From the NCBI GenBank assembly GCA_964450955.1, contig CAYVFI010000003.1, forward strand, positions 186,001 to 250,000: a stretch of DNA of 64,000 nucleotides, given 5' to 3'. This DNA is from CAYNWT01 sp964450955. GTDB lineage: Bacteria; Planctomycetota; Planctomycetia; Planctomycetales; Planctomycetaceae. Under the pieces are notes generated by a model. It had not been told where the DNA came from. It made no database searches and saw nothing but the letters and a program-made list of their open reading frames with translations. Below, in pieces: positions 34,133 to 49,100 of this stretch (positions are counted from its first letter, which is position 1; each line of letters opens with the position of its first letter). Position numbers and translations under genes: made by a program.

Positions 34133-37100
34133 ATGTCTTTGTCATCGACGCTGCGCGCCTCTCGTTTTTCCCTGCTTGGAGCGCTGAGTCGCGGCGCGAG
34201 GCGGCGTAAGACGCGCCACGTGCGGGAAGCGGCGCAGGCGACCGAGGCTCTGGAGCTGCGCGCCTTACTGGCTGGCGCTCCGGTTCCGACCGCGACGCTG
34301 GACATCCCGCCGGAAGAAATGATTAACGAGTCATTCGACTTCACGGTCACGTTTGACAATACGTCTGCGAATCCGGCGGACGTTGGGTATGTGCCCTACG
34401 TCGATTTGTCTGTTCCTGACGGCATCGATCTGAACAGCGCGAACTACCTTGGTAGTCCGGTTTCGCTGACTCCGGCTGGTGAGTTTGATGCTGGGGGAAA
34501 CCTGGTCGATTCAGGTGGGGCACCAATTCTGCATCCGCTGACGGGACTGGCTGTGACCGGCACGCCAGGCGAGACACTTTTCATTGTTGAACTGCCTTTT
34601 GGTAGTTTTGTGCCTGACCAGCCGCCGGCCGAGATAACGATTGTGGCATCTACGGACGCAACTGACGGGGCTGTGGTTGGAACTCCGATTGATATCGATG
34701 CCACGGGTGGATTCGCTTTGGGCTGCGATCCACTGGACAACGCCGCCAGTGATCCGCCGATTATTGGTGCGACTGACACGGACAGCATCACGCCGCAGGT
34801 GATTGATCTGATTAAGACTGGTTTCATTGATGATGGAATCGAGCGAGCAACCGGCCCCAGCTACGAGTATGAATACGAACTTGCGATCAACATCGCGGAC
34901 GGCGAAACAGTCACAAACATCGACCTCGCCGATTTTCTTCCGAACTCGTTTGTGTACGTTGCTGGCTCAGTAAACATCGACTCATCGAATTCGGGAGGCG
35001 TGACCGGACAAAGCATTACTGAGACGCCAGTGGCCGGGGCTCCGCAAAACGCTCCTGACAATGATTTGTTGATCGAGTTTGCAACGGCAACGGGAACGAC
35101 TTCAGAACGCGACATTGTTGTGACGTATTCGGTCTGGATCAGCAACTTCGATGCAGACGGAAATCCTGTCATCGACCCGGACAGCGGCGATCAAACTGTT
35201 GCGACCAACGAATCTGAAGTGACCGGTACATATCCCACCGGACCAGTTGGTGACAACGATAGTTTTACCGACACTAATGTTGAGCAAAGTTCAATCGCGA
35301 CGCAGAAGTCCGTCGCCGTGGTCAACGATGTGGGCGGAGCAGGGCCAACACCGGGCGATACGCTGGAATGGACAATCGACGTTCAGGTCTCGGACTACTT
35401 CGAGTTCAGCAACATTGTGCTGGATGACACATTCACTGACGGCCAGCGATTCGATACATCTTTCACGCCAACTTTTGTAATCACCGAAGGTGGCGTAACG
35501 ACCTCGGGTAGTTTTGCTGCCAGCAATTTTGACGTCACCTTGAACTCGCCAGGTGATGGCACGACGGATATTGAGTTCGACATCTCCGGCGAAGTTCCTG
35601 ACGGGGTCCTGACGGGCGATTTGTTTGCTGATATGAATCAGGATGGATCGACCACTGTCACCGTGACCTTCCGAACGGTTATTCAGGATGAGTTTAGCGA
35701 TACTTTTCCTTCGGGAGATTCGAGCGTTGATATTGGTGACGTGCTTTCAAACACCGACACAATCACTGGCGAATTACCAAGTGGTTTGTTCGAAAGCGAC
35801 AGCGGTGGTGCGAGCGTGCAGATTGATGGCCCCAGCGTTTCGAAGGAAGTTTATGCGATCGATGGGATTCTTGTTGGGCCGGGCGAAGAAACGACTGCCG
35901 GCCGCGACATCACCTATCGGATCACTTTGCAACTTCCCACGTCGGACGCCGAGGATCTGGTTCTCACTGACTACATCCCGTTACCCTTTTACGACGCGAC
36001 GACAATCACGACCTGGAATCCCGGAATTGCGGGAACCGTCCCGCCCTCCGGAACCGCGACCTACGGACCGCTGCATACCCTTGATACCGTTGTGCCTGGA
36101 TCGGGCCCGGTAACACCGCTTCCTACGGACGCTGTCGCCAATACTCTTCAATTTGACTTTGGCTCGTTTGACGTTGACCCCAGCGAACCTTCGACCATCG
36201 ATATCCTGTTTACGCTGACCGGACAGGACGTGCTGATGGCCGATGGGCTAACCCTGCAAAACCAGGTGCTGGCTGAATATGGATCGACAAACAGCGGTGA
36301 AGTCAGTTCGTCAGCGCTTGCGCCTGTGACAATTGCGGCACCGGAATTGGTGCTTTCGAAGGGGGTTGTATCAACGGACGCTGTCTCACCGACATTCGAC
36401 GGTTCGACAGTCGGGCCGGTGGCCTTCGCTGCTCCGGGTTCTGCCGGGCCTGCCTTCGGTGGCGGAATCACAAGTACAACTTTGGATGCCAATCCAATCG
36501 ACAGCAACCTGGTCGATGCTGATGCGGGTGACCTGGTCAAGTTTGCAATTGCGGTTGAGAACAACGGTGGGGCGCAGGGGTTCAACCTGGTGATCCAGGA
36601 CGTGATCCCGGCTGAGTACATTGTCCCGACAACGGGTGCCGGGCTGAACCTACAGGTAAGCGATGGCGATGGGAACGCGATACCGTTTACAGGCAATCTG
36701 TTTACGACAGGCATTGATTTAACGGACGGCGGCATTAGTGATGGTTCCATCGCGTCGTTTGATTCCGCGGATACGGCAGGTGACGGTTCTAATGTTGTCA
36801 TCATTACTTATGACCTTGAGCTTGCTGTTTCGGTCGAACCGGATCAGGTCTATACCAACACCGCTGAACTGCTGCAGTTTGGAGCGATAGACGGTGGGAA
36901 CAACCACACGCTTGGCAGTTCGAATCCCGACTGGAGTGACGACGCGACCGTCGAAACGCTGAACTTTGACGTCGCGAAATCACTGGTAACAACGTCAGAA
37001 ATTCACACCGGAGTCGTCGGCGGTATTGAACGCGTCACTATTGGCGAAATTGTGAGGTACCGCCTGTCAGCTGAGATTCCTGAAGGCACGATGACAGACA

Positions 37101-40100
37101 TCGAATTGCGAGACCTCCTGCCAGGCGGTTTGCAGTTTCTTGATGACGGAACCGCAACGGCTGCGTTTATCGCCAACGGTGGCGGCATTGTTTCCAACGA
37201 CATCACGGGTGCTCTGGATCTCGGACTCGGGACAGCACCAGGCATCGTAGGCAACGCGCCGGTTGCACCGACGTTTGTTTTGCCTGATGTCAACGTCGGC
37301 AGCACTTCCAGCACAGCGGCCGATCCGGACAACTACGGAAGTAGTGTCGATCCGTATTTCAAGTTTGGGCAAATTGTTAACTCGGACAACGACGCTGACT
37401 CTGAGTTCATTGTTGTGGAATTCAATGCGTTGGTTCTAAACCAGGCAAGTACAGGCAACGACAACAACGACACTCGCACCAATTCAGCACAGGCTCGCGT
37501 TGGGAATGTTGTTGAGGACTCAAGCAACTCAGTGCAGGTTAGAATCGCTGAGCCGCTAATCAATAATGTGAACAAGACGGTTACGCCTGCAACAGGCGAT
37601 GCTGGTGACACGGTCAGCTACACGGTGACATTTAGTAACAGCACCGCTACCACTCGTTCGACTGCCTGGGATGTCAATCTGCTGGACACGTTGCCTTCTG
37701 ATGTGACGTTGGACCTGACAAGCATTACTGTGACTCCGGCCGGTGGAACCAGCGGGATTACGGACAACTCCACTGGCAACACGCTGGATATCGATATCAC
37801 GCAGATGCCCCTTGGCGGTTCTGTGACGGTGGAATTCGACGCAACCTTAAACACGTCAGTTCAGCCAGACGAACTGATTGTCAACACCGCCAAGGTCAGC
37901 TACAGCAGTCTGCCAGGCGCAGGAACTGTTGGTGGCACCAACACAACCGGTTCGTCAACGCCGGATGTGTCAGGAGCCGATACAGGCGAGCGTGATGGTA
38001 GTGGAGCTCACAACGACTACTGTGACCAGGACTCCGCACAGGTGCGCGTCGCGTCACCACTTATTGCGAAGACTCTGGTCGGCACGAGTGTCGTCAGCGC
38101 CAGCAACGCCAACGACGAGGCTGTTATCGGTGAGACGGTCCAGTACCGGGTCACGGTGACCCTGCCGGAGGGGACCATCAACGAAGCGGAGATTATTGAC
38201 GCGTTGGATGCGGGACTGTCGTTTGTCAGCCTGGACAGTATCACAACCTCAGCAGGCGTGGCTTCGGATTCGGTTGACCTGAATGATTCCACGACGATTT
38301 CTGTCTCTGCCGTCGGACAAAACCTGACGTTCGATCTGGGCAATATCGTCAACAGTAATAGTTCTTCCACACCGGAGACGATTGTTCTGACCTACACTGC
38401 TTTGGTTCAGGATATCGTGGTGAATCAGGGTGATGCCAATCCGGGTGATATGCTGAGTAACTCAGCGGCATTTGGATGGACCGAAAGCGGAACTGCGAAA
38501 GACACACCAACCGTCTCCGCGCCGGAAGTTGAGATCATTGAACCGAACGTCGACATAGCAAAAGTTGTATCGGCCGGGGCTATTGATGCGGGCGACCAGA
38601 TCACGTACACGATTACGATTGATCACAACACACTTAGCGACACGGACGCGTTTGATCTGACGTTCTCTGACGTGGTTCCATCTGTGGTTAACGTCAACTT
38701 TGCCACGGGTGTGACAGCGACGCACTCAACCGGCGGCGATATTAAGACTTTGTTTGAACTGACTTCCAGCAACGAGTTGCGCACGATCCCGGGCAGCACG
38801 TTTGATCTGCTGGAGGGTGAAACCGTCACGATTGAGATCACTGGCACCATTGGTGGCGGCGTATTTCCAGGTCAGTCCATCAGCAATACGGGCACGGTTG
38901 ACTGGACGAGCATCGACGGAGCTGATCCGAACGAGCGTGATGGGGACGATGGACAGGGCGGGGCTCTTGACGATTATGAGGAATCATCGACAGCGGCCGT
39001 TTCGGTCGTGGCCGAACCGTCAGTCGCCAAAGATCTGATCGGTACCAGCATTGTTACGCTCAACAATGCCAACACCGAGGCGGTAATTGGTGAAACCATC
39101 CAGTATCGCGTGACGGTCACTGTCCCCGAAGCCGTCATTTCAGATTCGCAGTTAGTCGACAATCTGGACGTTGGTCTGGAGTTTGTGAGTCTGGATTCTG
39201 TGGAAGCTTTCAGCGCGGGTATCGCTACCGCTGACTTAACGTCGTCCATTGATTCGTTCGCAAGTACATCAAGCTTCAATCCAACGACAACCGGCGATGG
39301 TATCGGCGCCGCGCAGGAGCTGGTGTTTGATTTTGGAACCCTGACTAACGCCAACAATTCCAATGCGGACGTGGAGACATTGGTTCTGACTTACACGGTC
39401 AGGGTTCTGAATGTGCCTGGCAACACCAGCAACGGTGCCGCCGCGGGTCAGATGCTTAACAACGCAGCGACGCTGGAATACACGGCTGGCGGCAGTCCGG
39501 AGAGCACAAATACGGACAGTGCTGACAACGTTGAGATCATTGAACCCGAACTTGAAGTTCTCAAGTCGATCGATGACGAGACACCGCACCTGGGCCAGAC
39601 AGTCACGTACACGTTGACCATTCAGCACACAGCCGCCAGTGACGCCGATGCGCATGACATTGTCGTTGGTGATACGTTGCCATCTGGAATGACGCTGGAT
39701 GTTGCCAGTATCAATGTCGTTGGCGCAGTGGTCGTCGCAAACACTTCCGCAGGCAACAACATTGACCTTGAACTGGACGGGCTGGCCGACGGCAGCGCGA
39801 TTACGATTACTTACGATGCGACCATCACAACGGATGCGACGCAGATCGGGGCGAATCTTAATAACACTGCGGATACGACCTGGACATCGCTACCGGACGG
39901 AGCAACATCCGGCGCGACCAGTGAGCGAGATGGTGACGGCGGAAACGGAGGCGAGGACGACTACACAGACAATGTCAACGAAACCGCGGTTCTTACCCAC
40001 CCGCAGCTTGAGCTGGAGAAGGATTTCGTCGACGCCGTTCCTGCGTCCAGTGGGGTGGCGGGCAACTTTGATGTCACCTATGACTTTACGATTACCAGTA

Positions 40101-43100
40101 CCGGCAACGACCCGCTGACACAGGTGTCATTGCTGGAAGACGTTGCGATGCAGTACGGCGGAGCGTTTCGCGGGATTGTTCTGCAGTCTGGTGCTCCAGC
40201 GAGGATCACGACGAGCACGGCCACCGATGATCCGGAGATTAATTCGGCGTACGATGGCGGAGCGATGGATGACGAGTTGTTCGACAACTCGAGCACGAAC
40301 GTGAATTCAATTGCGCAAGGGCAGTCAGTCACGATCCGCGTGATCTTCGAAGTCGACCCAAACGATGCCACGGCCATGCTTACCAATGGCGATCTGGTCA
40401 ACCAGGCCATCGTAACGGCAACGGGCGCGGACACCGGCGTGGTTGTCAGCGACCTTTCCGACGATCCAGACAACCCGACGGATGCAGACGGCGATCCTGG
40501 TACGCCTGCCGATGATGACGGCAATCCTGACGACCCCAACACAATTCGGTTCCCGAATATCTCCCTGCAAAAAGAAACGGTTGGTCCTCCTGTCGTGGCT
40601 TCCAGTGGAACCGCGGGTAACTTCGACATTCGCTACCGGTTTACGATTAACAATACCGGTTCCACGGACCTCGATACACTGGTGCTCAATGAGAATCTCG
40701 TCGCGTCGTTTGGTACGGCGTTCGTGCGAATCGTACCGCAAGGTGGCGCGTTAGCACCGGCTGTGATTACTTCGTCGTCGGCAACAGACGACCCCGGGAT
40801 CAATGGCAGCTTCGATGCGACCGCGGCAAGCCCAAACATCTTCGACGCCAGCGCTGCGTTGCTGGAACCGAACCAGATGGTCGAAGTTGAAATTGTCGTT
40901 GAACTGGACCCCGATGCTACCGGGGCGATTTTTGACAGTGTGACTGGGGATGGGTCTGGTGATTTCGAGAACCAGGCTGAAATCACTGCGGAAGATCCGT
41001 CGGATGGAACTGTCGTCGACGACAACTCAGACGATCCGTCGGACATGGCCAATAACGACGACGACGCTGATAATGATCCTGATGATCCAACCACGGTTAT
41101 CCTGCCAAACATCACGCTGACGAAGACTCAGGTTGGAAACATCGAACCGGCAACCAGCGGCACGGCTGGAAACTGGGAAGTGACGTACGACCTGGAAATC
41201 ATCAATAGCGGTGGCGAAGCACTGAACTCGCTGTCGTTAGTGGAAGACCTGCAAGCCCACTACGGCGGCGCATTTGTTGGTCTGGTGACTCAGTCTGTTG
41301 GAGTTCCGGCTACCATTCAGGCTTCGACCGCCACGAACGACCCTGAGATTAACGCGGCGTACACGGGGATGACGGGAAGCTCGCAGTTATTCGACAACTC
41401 AGGTTCCAACACCAATCTGCTGGAAATTGGCGAAGCGGTCACCGTCAGGATCGTCATTGAAGTCGATCCCGATGAACCTACGGCGACGCTGCCGGGTGGC
41501 ATTTTTGAGAACCAGGCAGCAGTCGAAGGCACCGGGGCCATTTCCGGAGTCACAGTTGACGACGAGTCTGACGACCCGACCAACATGGCCGATGACGACG
41601 GCGACGCTGACAACGACCCCGACGACCCGAACCAGTTTGTCATCCCCGACGTGACACTGACCAAACAGGTTTCGACTACGACGCCACCATCGATAAATTC
41701 TGATGGGACGTGGTCGGTCGTGTTCGAACTTCAGATGACCAACACAGGTTCGACGGTTCTGGACAACCTGCAGATCTACGACAACCTGATGGCTATCGGC
41801 AACCTTGGGGCGACGTGGGTTTCAACTGACGCTGTCACGATAGACAACAGTGGAGTCACAACGGGTGACAATGCCGTACTGAATGCCGGTTGGGTAACGG
41901 ATCCGTCGCAGAATATTCTGACCGGGGCGGGTTCGATGAATGTGGGTGACACGGTTGGTGTCACCTTTACAGTCACGATTGATCCGGACGTGAGCGGAGC
42001 TTCGTCTTCGCCGCTGCTGAATCAGGCGATCGCAGAGGCGGATGATCCGACTGATACGCCGGTTAGCGATCCGTCAGACGATCCGGTCGACAACGCAAAC
42101 GCCGATCCAAACGATGACAACAACCCCGACGACCCAACCGCAATCGAGATCGCCGACATCGGTGTCTCAAAGCAGGTCAATGACGTTATTGAGCTGGGCA
42201 CCAATCAGTTCCGCGTTGAATATGTGGTTGTGGTTGAAAATACAGGTACAGTCAATCTGTCAAACATTGATGTCACTGAAGATATCAACGCAGAACTGGG
42301 CGCGGCGTTCGAGTCGGTGTTTGCGGGGCCGACTGAAGTGGTTCTGCTAAGAAACTTCGCTGCCGGTTCGGTCATGCCGACCATCAATACAGCTGGATGG
42401 GACGGTACATCAGCCAATTCGTTATTGGTTGATGGTGACGGAACTGATTTGATGCAGCCAGGCGATAGCTTCGTGCTGGTGTTTACTGTCGATCTGGACA
42501 CGGACCCTGGTGACGACACGGGGGCACCACTTTACACGAACACCGTTCGTGCGACGGCGGATGGAGCCAATGGCCAGCCGGCGGCAGACGATTCTGATGA
42601 CGGCACAAACCCGAACAGCGATGGTGGTGACGGCAACGAAGATACGCCAACTCCATTCAGGACTTCGCAGATTCGCAGCGCGAAGACACATGGGACTGCG
42701 GTGCAAAATGCGGATGGGACTTACACTGTTCCGGTCACGATTCGCGTTGAGAATACCGGCAACGTTGATCTGACGAATCTGACATTGTTTGACGATGTCG
42801 CAACGGAATGGGGCAATGCGTACATTGGCCTGTCAAACCAAAGCGTCAATGCGGTGGCACCATTTACCGGAACACTGCCACTGGTGAATCCGGCCTGGAA
42901 TACCACGAATACAAGCGTGGATATGATTAACGGGGGCGCTGCGGTGCTGCTTCCGAACGAAGCTTTTGAGTTCACCTTTGATGCCTTGGTCGACCCGGAT
43001 GCGGTGGATAGCACTTCCGATTTCCTTAGTAATCAGGCCGAGGCATCGGGTGACGGTGAGAACCACGACGGCACTATGGTCACGGTTAGTGACGAGTCTG

Positions 43101-46100
43101 GCAACGAGTCGAGCATTGATGAAGGTGTCGACAACGATGAACCGACGCCGTTGATCATTCCGGAAGTCATTCTGACAAAACGGTTGATTTCATCGACGAT
43201 TGCCAGCAGCGAAACCGCCGGTAATCTGGATGCCGTTTACGAGTTTGTCTACGAGAACACCGGTACGGTGACTCTGCAGGCGCCAACCATCACTGACGAC
43301 TGGAACACGCAGTTCGGAGCAATGTTTGTTGGCGTCGTGGATATGGATCTGTCCGACGACACGATCGCTCCCGGTGCGTCGGGAGTTGGTGGAAACGCCG
43401 CGTATACAGGTGCTGCTGCTGACAACCTGTTGGACGGCGCTGGGCAATTGTTGCCGGGCGAAATCGTGACGGTGCGAGTCACGATCGAAGTCGATCCCGA
43501 TGCAGAGCCAGCGTTGTTGGTCGATGGCGAACTGGTGAATCAGGCCGAGGCGGAAGGAACATACGATCCTGATCCCGGAACCGCTGGTGACGAGATCATC
43601 GTCGGCGATGATTCCGACGATCCGGATGACGACACGGATAACGATACCGAAGCTGACGGTGAACCAGACGATCCGACAACGCTGTCTGTTGCTGATGTCG
43701 AATTGACAAAAGTTGTCAGCGGAGCCACACCGGCCGCCAGCGGAACGGTTGGCAACTTCGACGTGACGTACACATTTACTGTTACGAACACCGGAAGTGA
43801 AGCGCTGGCCAACCTAAGTGTTACGGATGACTTTGCCACGCAGTTTGGCGGTGCGTTTGTTAGCGTGCTTGACGTGCAGGTCGTTCCTGGTACCGCTACG
43901 GTTGCTCCAGTTGCCAACAACGCAGCAAACAACCCAGGCGGCGCGTACGATGGAACCATGGGCAGCGACATGTTGCTGGGCAGCCCTGCGGACAATCTGA
44001 GATCTGGCGAGTTCTATCAGATTATTTTGAGAGTTGAGATCGATCCGGACAATGCAGGCGCCACCTACAATGCATCGGGGGATCTGGAAAACACAGCCAA
44101 CACCTCTGGCGATGGAGAGCAAGGCGGATCGGCGACCGACGTGTCGGACGATACAAACGAGCCAGCGAATGTCGAGACAGATGGCGACAACGAACCAGAT
44201 GATCCGACCACGTTGATCCTTAGCAGTATTGAGCTTCAAAAGTCTGCGACTTCTGTGGAGCCGGCTTCCAGTGGAACGGCCGGGAACTACGACGTGACCT
44301 ACGAGTTCACGTTTACCAACAACGGCAACGAAGATCTTACAAACCTAACGCTTACAGATGACTGGGTCGGACATTTCGGTTCGATGTTCGTGCGGATTGT
44401 TGATACCGATCTGTCAAACGACGTCGTGGCTCCATTCGGTTCCGGAATCGGTGGCAACGCAGCGTATACGGGCGGTGCGACTCAAAACATCATGGACGGA
44501 GCCGGGACGCTTAACCCGGGACTTTCTGTAACTGTTACGCTGATCGTGGAAGTGGACCCGGACGCGGACACGACGTTCCTGGTAAACGGCACACTTGAAA
44601 ACAGCGCCTCTGTTTCAGGCACCGATCCAAACAGCACTGTCGTAAGCGACATCTCTGACGATCCAACAGACGGCGACGATACCGAAACCGAAGGCGACAA
44701 CGATCCGGACTCACCAACAAATGTTTCGATCGCAGATATCGATATTCAGAAGATTGTCAGTACAACCAGTCCACCGGTTCCGGCGACCAGTGGGGTGCAG
44801 GGCAACTTCGATGTTACGTACGAAATGCTGATTACAAACACAGGCACAGAGACTCTTTCTAATCTAAGCCTGACGGATAATCTCACAACACAATTCGGAA
44901 CCGCTTTCGTTGATGTTGTGAGCGTTCAGGTCATTAACATCGACGCGACGGTGCCCCCGGCCGACAACGACGGTGGGTATGACGGAACCGACACAACAGA
45001 CATGTTAAGCGGCGGGCCAACGGATGATTTCCGTCCGGCTGAACAGTTCCGGGTCATTCTTGTTGTCGAACTTGACCCAGACGCAGCGATGGGTGTTTAC
45101 AATGCAGCGGGAGAACTTGAGAACAGTGCTGACGTCTCGGGTGATGGCGAAAATGGCGGCATGGCGACGGACGTGTCTGATGACAGCACCAATGACGCCG
45201 ACGCGCAGGACCCAACCGATCCGGACAACGACGGGGATGATCCGACTGCATTCAGTGTCCCGAATATCGAGCTTGAAAAGACCGCGACTTCGATGGTTCC
45301 AGCGTTCAGCGGCGCGGCGGGCAACTATGACATCACTTACCAACTGGTCTTCACCAACACGGGTAACGAAGACCTGAGCAACCTGACGCTCACGGACGAC
45401 TGGCTGGGTCAATTTGACGCGATGTTTGTTGGCATCGTTGATACTGACCTATCGAACGGAAACGTCGTCGCGCCTGTTGGTTCGGGAATCGATGGGAACA
45501 ACGCCTACACCGGCGGCGCTCTGGAAAACATGCTGGACGGAGCCGGTACGCTGGCATCTGGCGAGACAGTCACGGTCACAGTGGTCGTGGAGGTCGATCC
45601 AGACGCGGCACCAACGTTCCTGGTCAATGGCACGATTGAGAACACGGCTACTGTGACGGGCACTGATCCCGACAGCAACGTCGTCGCCGACATCTCTGAT
45701 GACCCGAGCGATACGGATGACGCTGAGACTGAGGGCGACAACGATCCGGACTCCCCAACCAATGTGTCACTGGCGGATATTGATGTTGAGAAGATCGTCA
45801 GCACAACCAGTCCTCCGGTTCCTGCAACCAGCGGAACAGCTGGCAACTTTGATGTCACATACGAATTCGTCGTGACGAATACAGGAACCGAGGCACTCTC
45901 GAACCTGAGCCTGACGGACGACCTGGCAACACAGTTTGGAACCGCGTTCGTGGATGTCGTGAGCGTCTCGGTTGTGGACATTGACGCATCGAACGCTCCA
46001 ACCGCCAACAATGGTGGCTACGACGGAACCGCTGGTAGCGACATGCTGATTGGGGCAGCCAGCGACGATCTTCGTCCTGCCGAACAGTTCCGCGTCATCC

Positions 46101-49100
46101 TTGTCGTCGAACTTGATCCAGACAGTGCGACGGGTGTCTACAACACGGCCGGTCAGCTCGAGAATAGCGCTGACGTCGCGGGAGACGGTGAGAACGGCGG
46201 CACAGCGACTGATGTTTCTGACGACACGACCGACGGCAACGACACGCAGGATCCAACTGATCCGGACAACGATGGTGACGATCCCACGACATTCAGTGTG
46301 CCGGATATTGAACTGGAAAAGACCGCGACGGGTATGGTTCCAGCTCTAAGTGGAACCGCCGGCAACTACGACGTCACTTACGAGCTTGTCTTTACCAACA
46401 CCGGAAACGAAGACCTCAATAACCTGACACTCACAGACAACTGGGCAGGGCAGTTTGGCAACATGTTCGTTCGCATCGTCGACACGAACTTGTCCGACGG
46501 CAATGTGGTCGCGCCCGGCGGTTCGTTCATCAACGGAGCCCCAATCTACAACGGTGGTGCGGCCGACAATATGCTTGATGGCATTGGCGTTCTGGCAAGT
46601 GGTGAGAGTGTCACTGTCACGGTCGTTGTTGAGGTCGATCCTGACGCTGACACCGGGTTCCTTGTGAACGGAACCCTGGAGAACATCGCATCTGTGACCG
46701 GTACGGATCCGGACAGCAACATCGTGTCGGACACCTCGGATGACCCAACAGATGCAGACGACACAGAGACTGAAGGCGACAACGACCCGGACTCGCCAAC
46801 GAATATTTCCATCCCTGACATTGACCTGCAAAAAGTCCTCAGTACAGCCAACCCACCGGTTCCTGCCGTAAGCGGGGCCCCTGGCAACTTTGATGTCACG
46901 TACGAATTCCTGGTTGAAAATACAGGAACCGACGTCCTGTCGAATCTAAGCCTGACAGACGATTTGGCGACTCAGTTCGGCCAGGCATTTGTCGATGTTG
47001 TCAGCGTCACAGTGATCAACATTGATGCTACGAACCCACCAACAGCGAACAACGGTGGGTACAACGGTACTGCGGGTTCTGACATTCTTATCGGAACGGC
47101 CTCGGACGACTTCCGTCCGACCGAACAGTTCCGCGTTGTTCTTGTTGTCGAGATTGACCCGGACAACACCGGCGCCGTGTACAACGCGGACGGCGAACTG
47201 CAGAATTCCGCCGATGTTCAGGGTGACGGCGAGAACGGCGGCACAGCAACCGACGTTTCCGATGACACCAGCGATGACACCAACGCGCAGGATCCTTCCG
47301 ACCCTGACAACGACGGCGACGATCCGACAACGCTGATCATCAGCGACATCGAACTTGAGAAGCAGGCAATCAACACGGTTCCGGCCTTAAGCGGAACGCC
47401 CGGCAACTATGACATCACCTACGAGTTCGTCCTTACCAACACGGGCAACGATCCGCTGACCAATCTGACCCTCACTGACGACTGGATGTCACAGTTCGGT
47501 GCGATGTTTGTTGGTGTCGTTGATACGGATCTTTCCGACGGCAACGTGGTTGCTCCTGGCGGCTCCGGCATTGGCGGCAACAACAACTACCTTGGTGTCG
47601 CAGCGGGCAACATGCTGGATGGAGTAGGGACACTGCAGGCCGGCGACAGCGTGATCGTTACGCTAACGGTTGAAGTTGATACAGACGCCGATCCAACGTT
47701 CCTTGTCAACGGAACGCTACAGAACAGCGCGGAGATTGATGGGCTTGATAGCGACCTGAACCCGGTAACCGACGCTTCAAATGATCCGACGGACGGTGAC
47801 GACATCGAAACCGATGGTGACAACGAACCGGACTCACCGACCAACGTCACCATTCCGGAGATCGATGTTGAGAAGGTCATCAGCCCGACAAACCGACCTG
47901 TTCCGGCGGCTAGTGGAACCATTGGTAATTTCGATGTGACCTATGAGTTCCTCGTTTCGAATACAGGAACCGAAACGCTATCAAACATCAGCCTGACTGA
48001 TGATCTGGCCGGGCAGCTTGGTGGTGCGTTCATCAATGTCCTGAGCATCACTGTCGTTAATATCGACGCGACGTCGGTCCCGGCCGGCAACAACGGGTAC
48101 ACCGGAATTGGAACATCTGACATGCTGAATGGCTCGTCAAGCGACGTGCTTGAACCGTCTCAGTCGTTCCGAGTTGTCCTGGAAGTGGAGATTGATCCGA
48201 ACAATGAAGACGCGATCTACAACGGAGCCGGGGCACTGGAGAACAGTGCGGAAGCTGCTGGTGACGGTGATAGCGGAACGGTTACGGATATTTCCGATGA
48301 CACTACAGATCCCACAAACGCTCAGGATCCATCAGATCCTGATAACGACGGCGACGATCCGACCGAACTGCTGATTGGTTCGCTTGAGCTCGAAAAGACC
48401 GTCAGTGCTCCAAGGGTTGCGGCTAGCGGAGTGCCGGGCCACTTCGATCTGACATACACATTCGTCATCACCAGCACCGGCAACGACGTCGTCAACAATC
48501 TGACTTTGATTGACGACTGGGCAACGCACTTTGGATCGGGTTACATCACGATTGCTGACACAGATCTCAGCAACGATGTAACTGGTAGCGCGACCGCGAT
48601 TGGTGACAACAACTACACCGGCGGTGGTTCTGAAAACATGTTCGCAGCTGGCAGCACTTTGGGCGTTGGTGAAGTCGTCACGATGCAGGTTGTTGTCACA
48701 GTGAATCCAAGCGCACCGGGGGCGATTCTGCCTGGGGGCAAGTTTATTAACAGCGCAGATGTCTCTGGCGTCGACTCCGATGGCGATCCTGCTGCAGACG
48801 TTTCGGACGATCCAACTGATCCTGCCAACGTTGATACCAACGGCAACTCCGATCCGGACGACCCAACCGAAGTTGGCTTCGGCGAGATTGGTGACTTCGT
48901 TTGGTTCGACCTTGACGGCGACGGGACTTACGATCCGGCAACGGAGATTCCTTACCCTGGTGTCGAGATCACAATCAAGGGTGATATCGACGGCGACGGA
49001 ATCAACGAGACGTTTACAACCACCACCGATGCAAATGGCATGTACCTGTTCGAAGGGTTGCCGCTTATCGAATGGACCGTCTGCGTCACGAATCCGCCAG

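Noticed and set aside
36148..36804. Many minus-strand frames of 100-220 codons under the giant gene
   Set aside because: They are antisense shadows of the DUF11-like repeats, rich in Ser, Val and Thr, with no start signals and no independent domain motifs.
40007..48870. Regular repeats as a CRISPR or mobile element array
   Set aside because: The repeats are over 480 bases, in frame and protein-coding; there are no short identical repeats with spacers, no cas gene and no transposase.
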